This document shows positions 35,201-49,272 of a DNA stretch of 64,000 nucleotides, piece after piece (position 1 is the stretch's first letter; each line of letters opens with the position of its first letter). Made by a program: the position numbers and the translations under genes. Under the pieces are notes generated by a model. That model had not been told where the DNA came from. It saw only the letters and a list, made by a program, of their open reading frames with translations, and did not search any database. Source of the stretch: Catonia carolina (lineage: Eukaryota; Arthropoda; Insecta; Hemiptera; Achilidae); contig JAQMRL010000001.1 of NCBI GenBank assembly GCA_035578175.1, forward strand, positions 60,845,553 through 60,909,552, read 5' to 3'.

Positions 35201-38200
35201 ATGTCTGCGGTAAATGGCCTAGAACTGTAGAACAGCTGCTATAATATTATTATTATTAATAATAATAATAACACATTTTCGCGTGAAATACTACTTACGT
35301 AATCCCGTTTTACTTCCTTGCAGTTTTGTTGGATCTCTCAAAATGTCTGGTACGAGTGCATTTTTTACTTTGGTTGCATTGTGATCTTTGCAGTGCTGAC
35401 GTACGTATTTATCGTGGTTAACCGTATTTCATCTAAGTTTTTGTAATTTACAAACTACAAAACTTCAACCATAAAGAAAAGAGTCGAAGTTATAAAAGCT
35501 GGTGGTGGAACGAAACCAGAAACCATTAATAAATTAAATTAAAGTTAAATTTATTAATAAACTAAAAAGTATAGTAAATACTCTTACAACGCTTTCAACG
35601 TGTTTAAAACAGAAGGAAAAAAATAAAAATTAATGGCGGAGTTGAAAAGAAGAATTATGTAGGAACTTGAGTTTTCAGATATTGATTAAAGCGTGTTACG
35701 GAATAACACGTTTATATAGATTAAATTTGATTTTAAAACATACTATTTTTTTAATAGCAGGGTCTACTGGTGGTTAATTAAACAGGCCTTTCAAGTTCCT
35801 TAATGTTTCTTTTTAATGGTCCTGCAATATCAGACGGCATTTTACGGCCTAGAAAAAATGACGTACTGTATTTACAGGATTGTTTTGGAGTTATTTTCTA
35901 AAATTTTGGAAAATTTAAAATAATTTTTAGTATTTAAAAAAGCTTACAGTTAAGTACAGAACAATATCAACTCTACGCTCTAACCAATGTAGTCTTTAAA
36001 TATTACTATATTTTGGTGTGAGCCAATATACGATGTTCTAAAACGAATCTCTGTAATTAAAAATGTTAGTTTGAAATTTTATAGCAGTTATTGTTCGGAT
36101 TACTGAAGTCTCACCGTAGATATTTTTCACACATTAGACGCGAAGTAAAATCGGTACTTGAAAAGTATCATAAACCCCTAAAAGTATAATGACAGGCGTA
36201 AATCGGGCTTATATCGAACCAGAAAATGGAATACTGAACAATGATATTACTAGTACTTCTTCAAACTAAAGTGAAGGAAGTTTTCGTGTTTAGTGATATT
36301 TTTGATATTTAGAAACTCCTCTCCTCTTCTCTTAAAGTTTCGCTAAATGTTTGGTCTAACAATATAGCAATGCTTCTACTAATGCTGAGAATATATTGCT
36401 TTAAAAAAAAAAAAACAGAATGTTCATTTTTACGTACTGTGTTTACAGAATTGTTCGTATGCACAGTCAAAGATGTACCTATCTGAATAAGTGAAACAAA
36501 CGCTAATTTTGCCTTGATTTGTAGCTTAGCGTGATGTTTCTTGCCTGCGCTGTTTGCATGCAGACTATTTTTTTTATTTATCTTTGTTTTGGAGTGATTT
36601 TACAAAATTTAGGAAAATTTTAAATAAATTTCAGTATTTAAAAAGCTTGCAGTTAAGTGCAGAACAATATCAACTCTATGCTCTAACCAAATCTTTAAAT
36701 ATTATTATATTTTCGCGTGAGGTACCTAACTCCATTTCACCGAAACGTCTCATCCATAACTAGGTATTTTTAAATAAACGCTTGGTGGTATAGCAGAACA
36801 GCATTTAATTAAACCTCGGTTTGAACTTTTGTTTTAATTTCCTAGTAAAGTATTTTGTATCTACGGAAAAATTATTATTAATATTAGGCATTGATATTAA
36901 ATTTAGAATTAATATTAAATTTTTGGCATTTAAGTTAATTCTATTAGCACTCAAACTTCATTTTCAGAACTGACTCAAAAAAATGGCTTACTCGTAAATT
37001 TTATCCAACGTTACCATTAACTCTGGAACAAGTTGGATTTGTTGTTGGAACTTTTGAAAGAACACCTATTCAGGACCCAAACTTTCCATTAGTCGCATTC
37101 ATGGATACTAACTGGATACCTTATGGGGAAAATCAGTTCTACGACAAATTTAAAACCGCATTGATATTTTACAAGAAGTATTTTGGTGTTTTGAATCCAT
37201 TTATGAAATTGCAACTTGTTAAAGTGCCTGAACCGGAAGGAATAGTATTTGACTTCATTGGGCAAAATAACGCGGGACTAATAACTTTCACGTGAGTATC
37301 GTATACGTTGTAATAAGAAGTTAAGTAAAATTGCACAAATAACAGAATAAATATTTATTATGTTTTTGGTCGCTTCCTGCATAGCTTATATGTACTGCGC
37401 TAAGGAGTTCAAAGCTGAAGGTCCTGGGTTCGATTACAGGTTAATGTATGGCATTTTGAATGAGTTAAAACCTTCTAATATTATTTCACGATCTACTGTT
37501 AATTTAGGATTAAGATAACTAAGCGAATTGTAATAAATTACAAGGGTTTTTAAAATATGTTTTAATTTAATACCTATTTATTTCAGTTTCATCGTAATTG
37601 AAGTATCTTGACTCATGTAATTACAATTTATAATTATATTATTTCTGTTGCTCTACCATGCCCTTAAGAAGAGAGAAACTCTCGCTTTTGAAGCGTTGTG
37701 GCGCGAGTGGGATACTTCACATAAGGGAAGGTCTCTGTATGAGTTCATACAGGACTTGGGGGATGGTACGTCTCTTGTGTTTCACTGGACGTTGGGTGTC
37801 CTAGTCTTCACCGGTCACGGTGAGTTAGCGGCACATTTCAAACGGTTCCGCTTAATTGATGATTCTTGTGTCTGAGGAGGTCCAATCATGCAACCATTTG
37901 TTGTACGATTGCCCTGTTCTGGAGGGGGTGGGGGTGGGTCAAGACGTAGGCTGACCCTGGAGATTCAAGGCCAAGGGAAAAATTGGACTCCCACGGAACG
38001 TTCGAGCTTGTACCGATAGGTGCATGCTCCATTGGTGTGGGGGTTCCTTGACGAGGTAGCTACGTTCTACCGTTGTCAGGTAGTGTAATAAGGACAGCTG
38101 TCTTAGCTTGACTCGCTGACACTAGAAAATTTTTAATGGTGTACAAGCACTTGCTGAAGATAATAAAGGGCGACTATAGTCCTGACTTTAATATTAACTT

Positions 38201-41200
38201 AGTTTTATTCCAACCGTATCTTTTGACTGTTAGGACCATATTAGTAATTTCTACGTCACAGTCGTTCCTATTGATTAGGTACTGTCCTGCCAGCTATCAA
38301 AGCTTTCGACTTAGCGACATTGGAAACTGCTAATAGTTTCGAAAGAGGCGGTAGGTCTGTGTCGACACTGCAGAGGGCTTGTAAGCGCTCCCACCGCTGC
38401 GCACTGCAGACTATAAGAGCGCTTCACTGAGCCTGAGTGATTCGATTCCAATCCAATCAGCAGACAGTACATCCTCCGTTGGCACACGAATACCGGACTT
38501 CAATGAAGACTCATCGACGACCCAGCAAGAGACGACACGCCGTGTTTCCCAGCTTCTCGACCATCAACGTAGAACGATTACATTCTACATCTCCGACTAA
38601 GATCGACTGACTACATCCACGAGATAAAGTAGGAAGATGCTTTGGAACTTGCAGCAGCCAGAAATGCAGCAGCCGTCCCCACAGCTCTTTATCTTTCCTT
38701 CTCTGAACCAATTCACTAAGGTTTTAACCGGCCCTTTTCAGGGCCATTAACCTGAGCCACGGCTCTCGCTGCAGCCAAACGCTGCCTACACCGTGCTCCA
38801 TCGAGACCAACACAGCGGTCCTTCTCAGGACCAATTTGTAAAGCTTTTCATGTTTGAGGTTTGAAGGTATGGCAATTAGATTTTTCTTTAGTTTTCTCAG
38901 CGATTTGGTGGGTTACAAGTCGACTTTAGCTACATGGTCTTGAAGTACTTTGAAATGGGCACAAAAAATATTCAATACACTTTTCCGCTACGATGCAGCT
39001 TAGATAAAAAAAAGTTTACCCCCATTTTTGAGGAGAGGTCCAAACCGAATTTTTCGGATTACTACTTTGAACGCTGATTAACATGTCGTTAAAAGATGTT
39101 TGTATTCTGAAAATTTAAAAATTTAAAAATTTTTGGTTGGGGATAGCAACCCTTTTAGGACGCCAATCTAAAATGTAAAAAATTTCCCGTGAGGCTACAG
39201 GTGCGTGTAACTTTTTCTTAATATAATTTTTTTCGAGAAAAATTGTTTAAAAAATGTAAAGAAATAAAAGCATGAAAACGGTAAGACCCAAAATCAAAAA
39301 TTATGTTTTTTCAGTTTTCTCAGCGAATCGGTTAGTTCAGGGCAACTTTAGCTACTTGGTCTTACAGTACTATAGAATAGAATAGAATTACTTAATTGCT
39401 ACAAGAATAAAACTTAGAGCACGGAGTTGGTTCATAAAAAATACAAATTTTGAATTCATATACATTTACGATATAAATAAAAAACAAAATACAATATTTC
39501 AATTACATATATTTGAATACATGCACTTACAATATAAATAGAAATCAAAATACAATAACTCAATTAAATTTAAGATTACATTTAAATACATACACAATTA
39601 CAATACAAATATAAGCGAAATACATTCAATGAAACATAAGATTACACTTGAATACAATACAATATTGCAATATTTTTTTTCTTTATTTACAACTGTAAAA
39701 TTTTACAACAAGCAAATGTGATGATTATGATAATAATGTAAATGACATGATAGGCATGAGAGGGGTAGGGCCCCCATTGGTGCCTCCCCAAGAATGAAAT
39801 TTGTATATCAAATTAGCAGGTCTCTACTACAGCGTCTTTTAAGGCGTCTAGGGGGATTATCAGGTAAATGGACGGAGGAAAGTAACGCACCAGGGGGTTC
39901 TCGTGTTCGTGTGACTTGTGAAAGCGTTTGTAAAGGTATTCATTGGAATTTTGTACAAGTGGTGTTTTCAAATCTGTATGTAAGGTTTTGTTGCTAACGT
40001 AAATAGGTGCATTTGCTATAAGGCGTAATGTTTTTGACTGGAATGCTTGAAGTCGTTGCAAGTTAGAGGGTTTGGTTGAACCGTAAATTTGGGACCCGTA
40101 GGTCCACATAGGTTTCAAAAGAGAACAATATATGCGCAATTCGCGTGCCATTGGTAATTTTGATCGTTTGTGAAGTAGGGAATATAGAAGTTTAAGTCGG
40201 GAATTCAGTAATAAACGTTTCCGTTTGATATGTGTGCTCCAAGTTAGTCGTTTATCAAAAGTCAGACCGAGATACTTGACCGTATCTGTTTTTGTGAGAG
40301 GTTCATTGTCTATGTATACTGGTGGGCAATCACCATGACGGAGTATGAAAGTTACGTGAAGGGATTTTCCCGTATTAAGCTTTATTTTCCATGTTTTACA
40401 CCATTCGTTTAAAAGATTGAGATGATGTTGGAGTGTTAGTGAAGCGTGTATAGAGTTTCGGTCTTGAGCTAATATCGCTGTGTCGTCAGCGTAGGTAGCA
40501 GTGAGGGTCTGGGGTAGTGTCGGTAGGTCTAAAGTATATACAGAATAGAGAAGTGGGGCTAAAATTGAGCCCTGAGGCACGCCAGCTAAGACAAGAAAGA
40601 AATTTGAGTAGGACGATCCTAAACGAATTCTAAAGAATCTGTCAGACAGGAAGGAATTTATGATAAGGTAGTATTTCTTTTAGTTTGTGTAAGAGACCTG
40701 TATGCCAAACTCTGTCAAAAGCTTGAGCGACATCCAGGAAACCTGCGGACCCATACATCTTTTGTTCCATAGACGAAGCTATATAATCAGTCACGAGAAG
40801 GCTTTGGCTTCAAAAATCGTTCTATTTGGGGCAAACCGGTAAGTTTTCTCTTGTTCTGCAGAGAAGACGTGCTGCGAATTGATTAATCTGACTCCCCATT
40901 TGATTCAAATCCCAGACCACTGGAACGCTGACTGGAAACAGGACATCCTGTCGACAGAAAAGACTCATAGTTTGCCTTTCTCCTAATTACAACTGAATTA
41001 GAACCATCATCTTTCCTAACAAACACTTTTCATTATTGTACCATACATGCTTTATAACACCCTTAGATCTGAGTTCCTTCCCTGTTTTAAAAAGATCATA
41101 ATAAAAGTTACCCCTAGCTTCATTAATATATATAGGCAGACGAGAATCAGATGCCTCCAGAAAAATGGATTGATTAATAAATTCTTTTTTACCTTATACA

Positions 41201-44200
41201 ATGATAAAAAGTCTCTCTTATCATTAGTACTTATAAAACTTAAAATAATTGGAGCCTGATACAGACCTCTTTTTAATTGTAGTCGGTAACAAATATCTAT
41301 TTTGCTTTCATATCAAAACCTATGACTTGAATAATTTTGAGAACCTTTAAAAATGGATCCTCTCTATTAAAATAAGGCACATTATTAAATCTTATTTTGG
41401 TAAATTTCACGTTCTGTTGGAACTCTTGTAGCAAATTATTGCTCTCCTCAATTTTGCATATCAAATGATTATATTCCTCGACAAGATCCACTATCTTAGC
41501 TTTTAAACTTCCAAAACCAGATGATATTTCATTCTTAACTGGTTAATTGCAATTCCGATTTGCTTTTGTATCAGATTTAATATTTGATACTTCCGTTCTA
41601 AAGGCCTTCCATTCTCCAACAGTTCCTCAAAACGACTTATAAAGGAACTAGGCAACTGGACATTCTGACCACCATCAGACGCAGTAGCACTAGTTGCAAG
41701 TTTACTTCCGTTTTCCATTTTTAAAAGAAAGCAATTATGTATATTATAAATAAGCAAAAAAAAAAAAAAAAAAAAAAATACGAGAAAGTACTTAATAGAA
41801 GAAAATATGAAAAATAATTGAAGGTATACTGTTCGCCAATTACGGCGGCATGTAGGGAGGGTAGCGGGACAGAGATAGAATGTGTTGCGTCCGCCGTTCT
41901 CCTCAACTCATTTCAATCACTGCACGGTGTTCAAGCACAATGGTGACAATACGCAGTACGGTAGAGCACTCTGCCGGCCAGTTTCGTTCACTACACTCTA
42001 ACAAGCTCATTTTTCATCAAAAAATTCTGAAAATATTACTTTTGCTTCCAAATGGATCTTATTATATTACACTATAATGTTATTATTATACTCTGATATT
42101 TACATAAGATACGCTCGTACAAAGTTATACGTTTAAATCTCATCGCATTTTTTCCATATCACTTAGGCTAATATAACTTCTTTACCTGGATTACATAATA
42201 TGAGTTTTATTATTTTGTTGTAAAATATAAAATTTTATCTGTAATTTGATATATGTAGGGCAGAAAGAGAAATAATAAATGAGTTTGAAAAATCACTTTT
42301 TGAAGGGAAGTCAAAGATAGATCATCGTGTCTGGTGTCTCCTTCCTGTTAGTATTCCAAGAAGCTGAATCAATTTTTATAGTTGTGAATTGTATACGAAA
42401 CATACGTCAATTTTTAGAAATCAACTACACACGCATAATATCAGTTGTTTGAAATTTTAACAAAAAGAACCGTATAGAGTAAATATAACAGAATGAGGTT
42501 ATGACGTACCTCTTTCGGGCCTGCCAAAACTTATGGTAGGTACATCATTTAGAAAAAAACTTATTGCCTATTACCCTAAAATGAATTGCAGACATTTTCC
42601 CCGTATTTTGTGCGAGCGCAACTAATTTCAACGGCGTGCGGCTTTCGAAAGCGACACAAATGTCAAAACGATTACCGCATGAACAGAACACAGTGAGTAG
42701 TGAGAACTACTTTAGAGGCAGCCAGTTTCAGGCTACGACGCTGTGGTGGGGGAGCTACTTACTGCGCATGTGCGGCTCGCATGCCACCGTAGTTGGTTAT
42801 ATTTATACCAATTAATATTAATAATAATAAAACAGAAATTAAACCAAAAAACAATACGCTTAGACGTACCAGAATAAGAACGAATATTAAAATTATTTCT
42901 ATCCGAAACAGAAATATAATATTTGAAAATTATTAAAGCTTAATAATTAATTTATTATTAAATTGTAAATCAATTAAAGTTTCTATATAACTCTTGAAGC
43001 AAAAATACGATTAAAAATAGTATTATGAAATTACCGTAATGATAAACTATTGATAAATTACTTATCTTATTACTCAACGATAATACCAGCAAAGCCTGCT
43101 TTTTCCTTATACAGCCAATTAATAAAATATAGCAATACCATACTCTTATTATAAATAGGCCTACACAAATAAAAAATTGAAAGATCAGGCTGAAACTTAA
43201 CAAATAAACCGGAAACCTTAACACCAAATTCTTCACCGTGTTAACCTGGGTAACTTGTATAAAATTTTACTTACAAAACGCACAATTTACCACCAAAACT
43301 TAAACAAAATCGCAAGACTACGAACAGTACATCTTTACTATTCCAACTTTCAAGGCCAACTCCTGGTCTTAAAATACTATTGGAGGAGCACAAGAAAGAT
43401 TTTACAATTTCCTCCTACGATGCACCGTCTAGGAGATTAGAAATACAACCCCTCCGCCGCGCCAACACTGGAAAGCCTGACCTATGATTTCGAATTTTTC
43501 CTCAGGTTTTTGGCGATAGGTAAAGCGGACCACAGTACTAGTTTTTCTGAGCAATGCGCCCAGATGTCTCTGATTTTCACGTTTTGGGGGTCCAAAGTCG
43601 CCCCTTCTCTGAACTCTGGAAGCCTCAGGAGTTAATTTTGGGGACGTTATCGGTGTGCAGTAATCCTAACTCATCGAGACGAAGTGAATAGACTCAGTAG
43701 CGTGTCGTTACGACGGCCCGTTAAAACGCTTAAAATTTACGGATCCACAAAAGGCGGTAACCGAAAAGTTATAGTTTTCTGATCGGTTTCAGACGCAGCC
43801 AAAGAAAAAAGAACCTAATGATTTTCACTCTCCGAGGCCTCCTTATGGGTTAGATCTTTTTTATCTCCTAAACGTTGCATGTACTTGAAAAAGTGTATGG
43901 GACATTTTTTGTGCCGCTTCCAAAGTTTGTCAAGACCATTCAGCTAAAGTCGCTTTTAATAAAATAGATCGCCGAGAAAACGAAAAAACTCAAATTGTTA
44001 TGCTTTCAAACCTGAAACATTCAAAGTTGAAATTTTGATACTTCAAACATTTTAAACAAACGTTCAAGTCTTCAAACTTCAAAATATTGTGACTCACCCA
44101 GCCCCTTTGGCGGCCGAACTTCACCTTGTAGCAACTAGGAAATTATAAATTATAGATAGATAGAAGATAGAATAGAATAAAATAGATAGGTAGAAGAATC

Positions 44201-47200
44201 CAGACTAAATTGTTTCTAAAAAATTACTGTTTTTCAACAGATTGAAATTATTTTTTTCATAGGTTGGCAACAGCAGCTTATCAACTATTTAATTTAATTA
44301 TGAAAACAATAATAAAGAATGGAATTTAAAGGATAATGAATTAAATTTTTTTTAAAGAATTTAAAGAATAAATGTGGCTTTTAGCTACAAAGTTACTCGA
44401 ATGGCATCTGTTTTGTCCAGTGCAAAATTTCACTCCACGAATCCAATTTTTTCTAGTATCAAAATAGCTGTAGCGTTCTCAGACTTTCTGCAAGTCCTAT
44501 TAGGCCTACTCAATACATTATTCATCCCTTAGTGTGTTAATCCATTTTGAATAAACAATTCACTTCATCCAACGCCACAGGAAAATATCTGAGGAAATGT
44601 CGTGACGTCAGGAGATCATTGGAGGAATTTCATTGAACTGTTTCGACCAGTTTATACCTTTGGCTTAGTGTTTTAGCGTTACATCACTTCGAGATTAAGG
44701 AAAAATGGTAACGAACTGAGAGAGACAAATAACTTGTTTAGCTGTGACCAACATCGTTGAGGTGCAACCGAAGGAAAAAAATTTTGATCCCACGACTACT
44801 TTGGGATGGGCATTAAAAAATGACTCATGGTATTTCATCGATCTGGTATCGCCCTAAAGTGCAGGAAATGTATTACGAGGGCAGTCCAGAAAGTCTGTCA
44901 CGTTTTGATATAAAAAAAACTAAGTACAAGAAAAAAATTTTATTGTATACATTTGAAAGTGCAACTAAAATGCTATTTTTCTACATAATCACCAAACAAA
45001 TTAAGACACTTATCATAGCGGTGAACTAATTTTGAAATGCCGGCGTCACAAAAGTCTACCGCCTGTGATTTTAACCAGTTAGTCACACCCTCCTGCAGCT
45101 CCGCGTCGTCGTCAAAGCGCTGCGTCGCAAGCCATGTCTTCATTGTCGGGAACAAGTGATAATCGCTGGGCGCAAGGTCCGGACTGTATAGCGGATGTAG
45201 GAAAACCTCCCATTTGAAAGCATCCAGTACTTCTCGTGTTCGATTTGCCGTGTGTGGTCGGGCGTTGTCATGAAAAAAGAGAATTTTTCCAGTCAACTTT
45301 CCTCTGCCCTTGTTTTGGATCGCTCTTCTTAACTTTTCAAGTGTTTCACAATACCTCGCAGAGGTTATTGTTGTGCCACGTTCCAAGAAATCGATAAGAA
45401 GAATTACCGACCGTACTTCACAACTGGCGGTATTTTGAATTGCGGCACACATTTTCAATTGTTGTTGAAAAACAACAAAGAGCGACACAGACCTCTCGCT
45501 AGCACGGCTGGATAGCCACTGAACGGAGAAACGCCGCGGCACCAAAATGGCTGCGATAGCTCCGCTCCTAGCGGCTACAACGCAAAACGTGACAGACTTT
45601 CTGGACTGCCCTCGTATTTAGCTTATAGCAAAAAAGTATTGTTGGAATTCATCTGCTACGTTGCATTGCGTTGCCGATTCAAATCAGCTGGAAAAAATCT
45701 GTGTAGGCTATATCGGCGATCATAAACCGAAGTTAGATAAGACCCTACCTTTTCTTGGCTCTGTGAGGTTGTCTAAGGCAATAAATGAGGACATACTTAT
45801 GGGTTGTTTCTTTTTTCTTTAACTCAATATCCACTCAGTCTGCGACCTCTGTATATTCATAGATGAGGTAGGATATTTTAATTATAGCCGATATAAATAC
45901 GTTTTAACTAACGGTTATTGTTGTCTTATTTAATTGTTCTTTGCGGAGGTATTATTGATAAGTATTCTTTTACCGTTTGTTTTTAATGTAAGGGGTCTCT
46001 TTACCGCCCCTATCATGGTGCTTTCTCATGTCTGTGATTTTAATTGCAATTTGTTATATTCTTCAGGCGTAAGGACATACATCTTGATGATCTGTGTAAA
46101 ATCGATGCTACAATATGGATTGGAGAACAAGTAGCAATGCAGTGGATCAATCAATATTTATATAATTTGCCTTCAAAAGACAGATGGTTTAAAGATGCTC
46201 TGTTAGAATACGCAAAGTTAGATATTTTAAAAATTAGGAAGAATGTAAGTTCTACCTGTTTTATTTTCATGAGTTAATTTTAATCCAAATATCATTTTGA
46301 GCTGATTTGAATAAAACAAACTTGATCTAGTTTCACAAATGGATGATAATTATATTGTGTTTTTAATTTTTTTTTATCCATGATGTGTGTATGTTGCCAT
46401 CTGTTCCATTCAGAATAAGCCCAATGAGATGAGGATGATGTATATGACGTGCAAATGTGGTGTAGTTTTTTTACAGACCCAGGCCGGCCATTCCTGAGAG
46501 AGTATGGTTAATTAAACCCAAACCACCCAAGTACACCGGTAACAACCGTATTAAAATCCGTATAAAAGTAACTGACTACCTTTACTAGGATTTGAACCAC
46601 GAACCTTCGTCTCCAAAAATCAGCTATTAAACAGCTGACTCGTGGCGACGACATTAATTCTGGACCTACCTCATGGGACAGTATTTTTTAATATGATAAA
46701 TAATATTCATTTAATTTTCATAGATTACGAACTGTAAAGCCTATCTAGGTGCAGACATAGTGAGTGATCATAACTTAGTAAAAAGCAGTAAAAGCAGTAA
46801 TGGATAGCAGGCTTAAACTTAAAAAAAAACTGAAGAAGAGACAGGGAAATTCTAGGTGGGATGTAGACAAACTAAGAGAACAAGACAACCAGATAGGTTT
46901 CCAGGAGAGTATTCTAAAAGGGATAAAAGAAAGAGGTAATGACACAAGAAGTGTAGAGGAAGAGTGGATAAACTTCAAAGAGGTGGTAGTGAAAGCAGCG
47001 AAGAACGAATAGGACATACTAAAGGAAGAGGTAGGAAACCTTGGATTACTAATGATATCCTGGAACTGAAGGATTAGCGGAGGTAATTTAAAAACGCAAA
47101 GGATGAAAGAGGTAAAAGGCAATATTGCTACTTGAGAAATAAAAAGATGTAAGAAAGCAAAGGAAGATTGGATCGGAACGAAATGTACGGACATTGAAAG

Positions 47201-47301
47201 TAAAAAAGTAAAATTGAAAGGAAAATAAGGGAAAACTTTGGAGAACGGAAGAAGAAAAATGTTAATTTACAAACTGCAGATGGCAAACCATTGTTAAATG
47301 G

Positions 47302-47384
<83 letters not shown>

Positions 47385-49189
47385 CAAAAAGATGGAAGGA
47401 ATACGTAAACCAAATCTACAGAGGAAAAGAGTTAGATAATGATGCAATAGAACAAGAAACTGCTGTTGAAGAAGATCGAAGAGGAGACCCTATACTACGG
47501 GAAGAATTCGATCATGCACTTGGATATGAATATGAATAAGACGGCCGGAATAGATAACATACCAACGGAATTATTATTACGTTTTGGAGAAGTTGCTCAT
47601 AACAAATTGTACAAACTTGTGTGCAGAATGTACGAGAGTGGAGAAGTGCCATCGGACTTTAAAAAAAAAATATTGCGATTCCCATACCAAAAAAGTTAGG
47701 AGCGGAGAAGTGTGTAAATTACACAACCATCAGCCTAACGTGCCATGCATCCAAGACACTGACAAGAATTATATACAGGAGAATAGAACACCGAGTAGAA
47801 GTGTTGGACGATGACCAATTTGGATTTAGAAGGAGAATGGGAAATCGAGATGCAATATTGGCTCTGAGATTGATTATTGAGAAAAGGATAAAGAAAAAGA
47901 AAACTTCTTATAAGGCGTTTGTAGATTTAGAGAAAGCATTTGACAATCTGGACTGGAGTAAAATGTTTAAAACTTTGAAAAGGCTAGGAATTAAATACAA
48001 AGAAAGGAAAGTTATCTACAGTCTGTTTAAGATTCAAACGGCTGTTTTGAGAATTGAGGGGTACGAAAAAGATGCTGTAATAAGAAAAGGTGTACGTCAG
48101 GGATGTTCATTGTCACCACTATATTTTAACTTGTATATAGAAGAGGCTATAAATAAAGTGAAGGAAAAATTTGACGCAGGAATAAAAATTCAAGGAGGAT
48201 CAATAAAAATCCTGAGAATCGCCGATGATATAGAAGTATTAGCCGAGTGAAAGAAAGAACTAAAGGATATCTTAAACGGAATGAATGAGATCATGAGAAA
48301 GGATTACTTCATGAAAATTAATAAGATTTAAACGGAAGTGTTGTGCAGCAGCAAGAGTGGTTTAGAAGAGATGGGAAATCTAAAAGTAGGCAACGAAAAC
48401 ATACAGGAAGTTAGGGAATTCTGCTATCTAGGGAGTAAAAAAACAAAGTATGGTACAAGCACAAGTGATATCACAAGTAGAATTGCTCAAGCTAGAAAAG
48501 CCTTTGAAATGAAAAACAACTTACTGACTGCAAACATTGACTTACAGATTATAAAAAGTTTCTTAAATCACTATGTTTGGAATGTAGCATTATATGCGAG
48601 TGAAACGATCGTGATAGGGGCTGTAGAAAGGTAGAGGCTAAAAGCTTTTCAAATGTGGTGTTTAGGAAAATGTTAAAGATTAGGTGGGTGGACAAAATAA
48701 GTAATTTAGAGGTTCTTAGGCGAGTGAATGAATAAAGAAGTATATGGAAGCATCTTACTAGAAGAAGGGATAGGTTAGTGGGGTATGTCTTAAGACATCC
48801 AGGTATTGGTATATCAATAATAGAGGGTAATATTGAGGGAGCGAATTGTAGGGGGAGGCAGAGATTAGAAATATTATGCAAATTGCAAAAGATGTAGGGT
48901 GTTACAGGTATTTAGATATGAAACGACTTGCGCAAAATAGAACAGCTTGGATAACTGCATGAAACCAGTCGAGAGACTGACGACAAAAAAATATTATGAT
49001 GAAATATTTGGAAAAAAAAAATCTGATGTAAACATTTACATAAATTTCTCTTGCCAATGCAAATAATACTCGTATAACTGACGAGTATGTCTAATCATGA
49101 GTAAACATTTTAAAATTAAAAATCCTGAACTATTTTTAATGATGAGTGAATTACGCTAAATGAAAATCAACCTGTTTAGACCAAGCGCC

Positions 49190-49272
<83 letters not shown>

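Larger units (their letters stand above)
37640..38870 (+). mobile_element. Non-LTR retroelement C-terminal remnant with downstream 3' region
   Basis: An open stretch (37648-37875) reads RETLAFEALWREWDTSHKGR, then FTGHGELAAHFKRFRL and DDSCV, which matches the linker and TGHG/LSGHG...YL-RF...CPCG segment after the RNase H domain of R1/I-type retrotransposons. It stops where CG would follow. The following kilobase has a distinctly higher GC content and includes two histone-type stem-loops, probably as part of the element's 3' region. No RT core is left. Confidence 0.55.
37292..46066 (+). other. Intron 4 of the M1-like gene (8.8 kb, repeat-rich)
   Basis: It lies between the GAMEN-equivalent and zinc-site-equivalent exons. 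It holds a tRNA-like fragment, an RNase H-type retroelement tail, two histone-type stem-loops, a jockey RT, an FP-domain ORF1 fragment, dispersed repeats and a deleted mariner. No additional coding exon with an HEXXH motif was seen in any frame. Confidence 0.8.
46720..48995 (+). mobile_element. RTE-like non-LTR retrotransposon, decayed
   Basis: It begins within the endonuclease C-terminus (NCKAYLGADIVSDHNLV at about 46730). It continues through a linker into RT and ends with LRHPGIG, IEGNIEGANCRGR and a short A-rich tail near 48990. Frames are broken many times, and an AG microsatellite (47304-47382) has expanded inside the linker. It is inserted sense in intron 5. Confidence 0.75.

Noticed and set aside
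37375..37445. Possible functional tRNA gene
   Set aside because: Only the T-arm half is good; the acceptor stem cannot pair. More likely a SINE head.
38511..38711. Possible histone gene before the stem-loops
   Set aside because: Neither strand shows histone fold sequence; the stem-loops therefore stand alone.
47262..47539. Open frames with Arg-Glu or Ser-Leu repeats
   Set aside because: Created by the (AG)n microsatellite inside a decayed retroelement.
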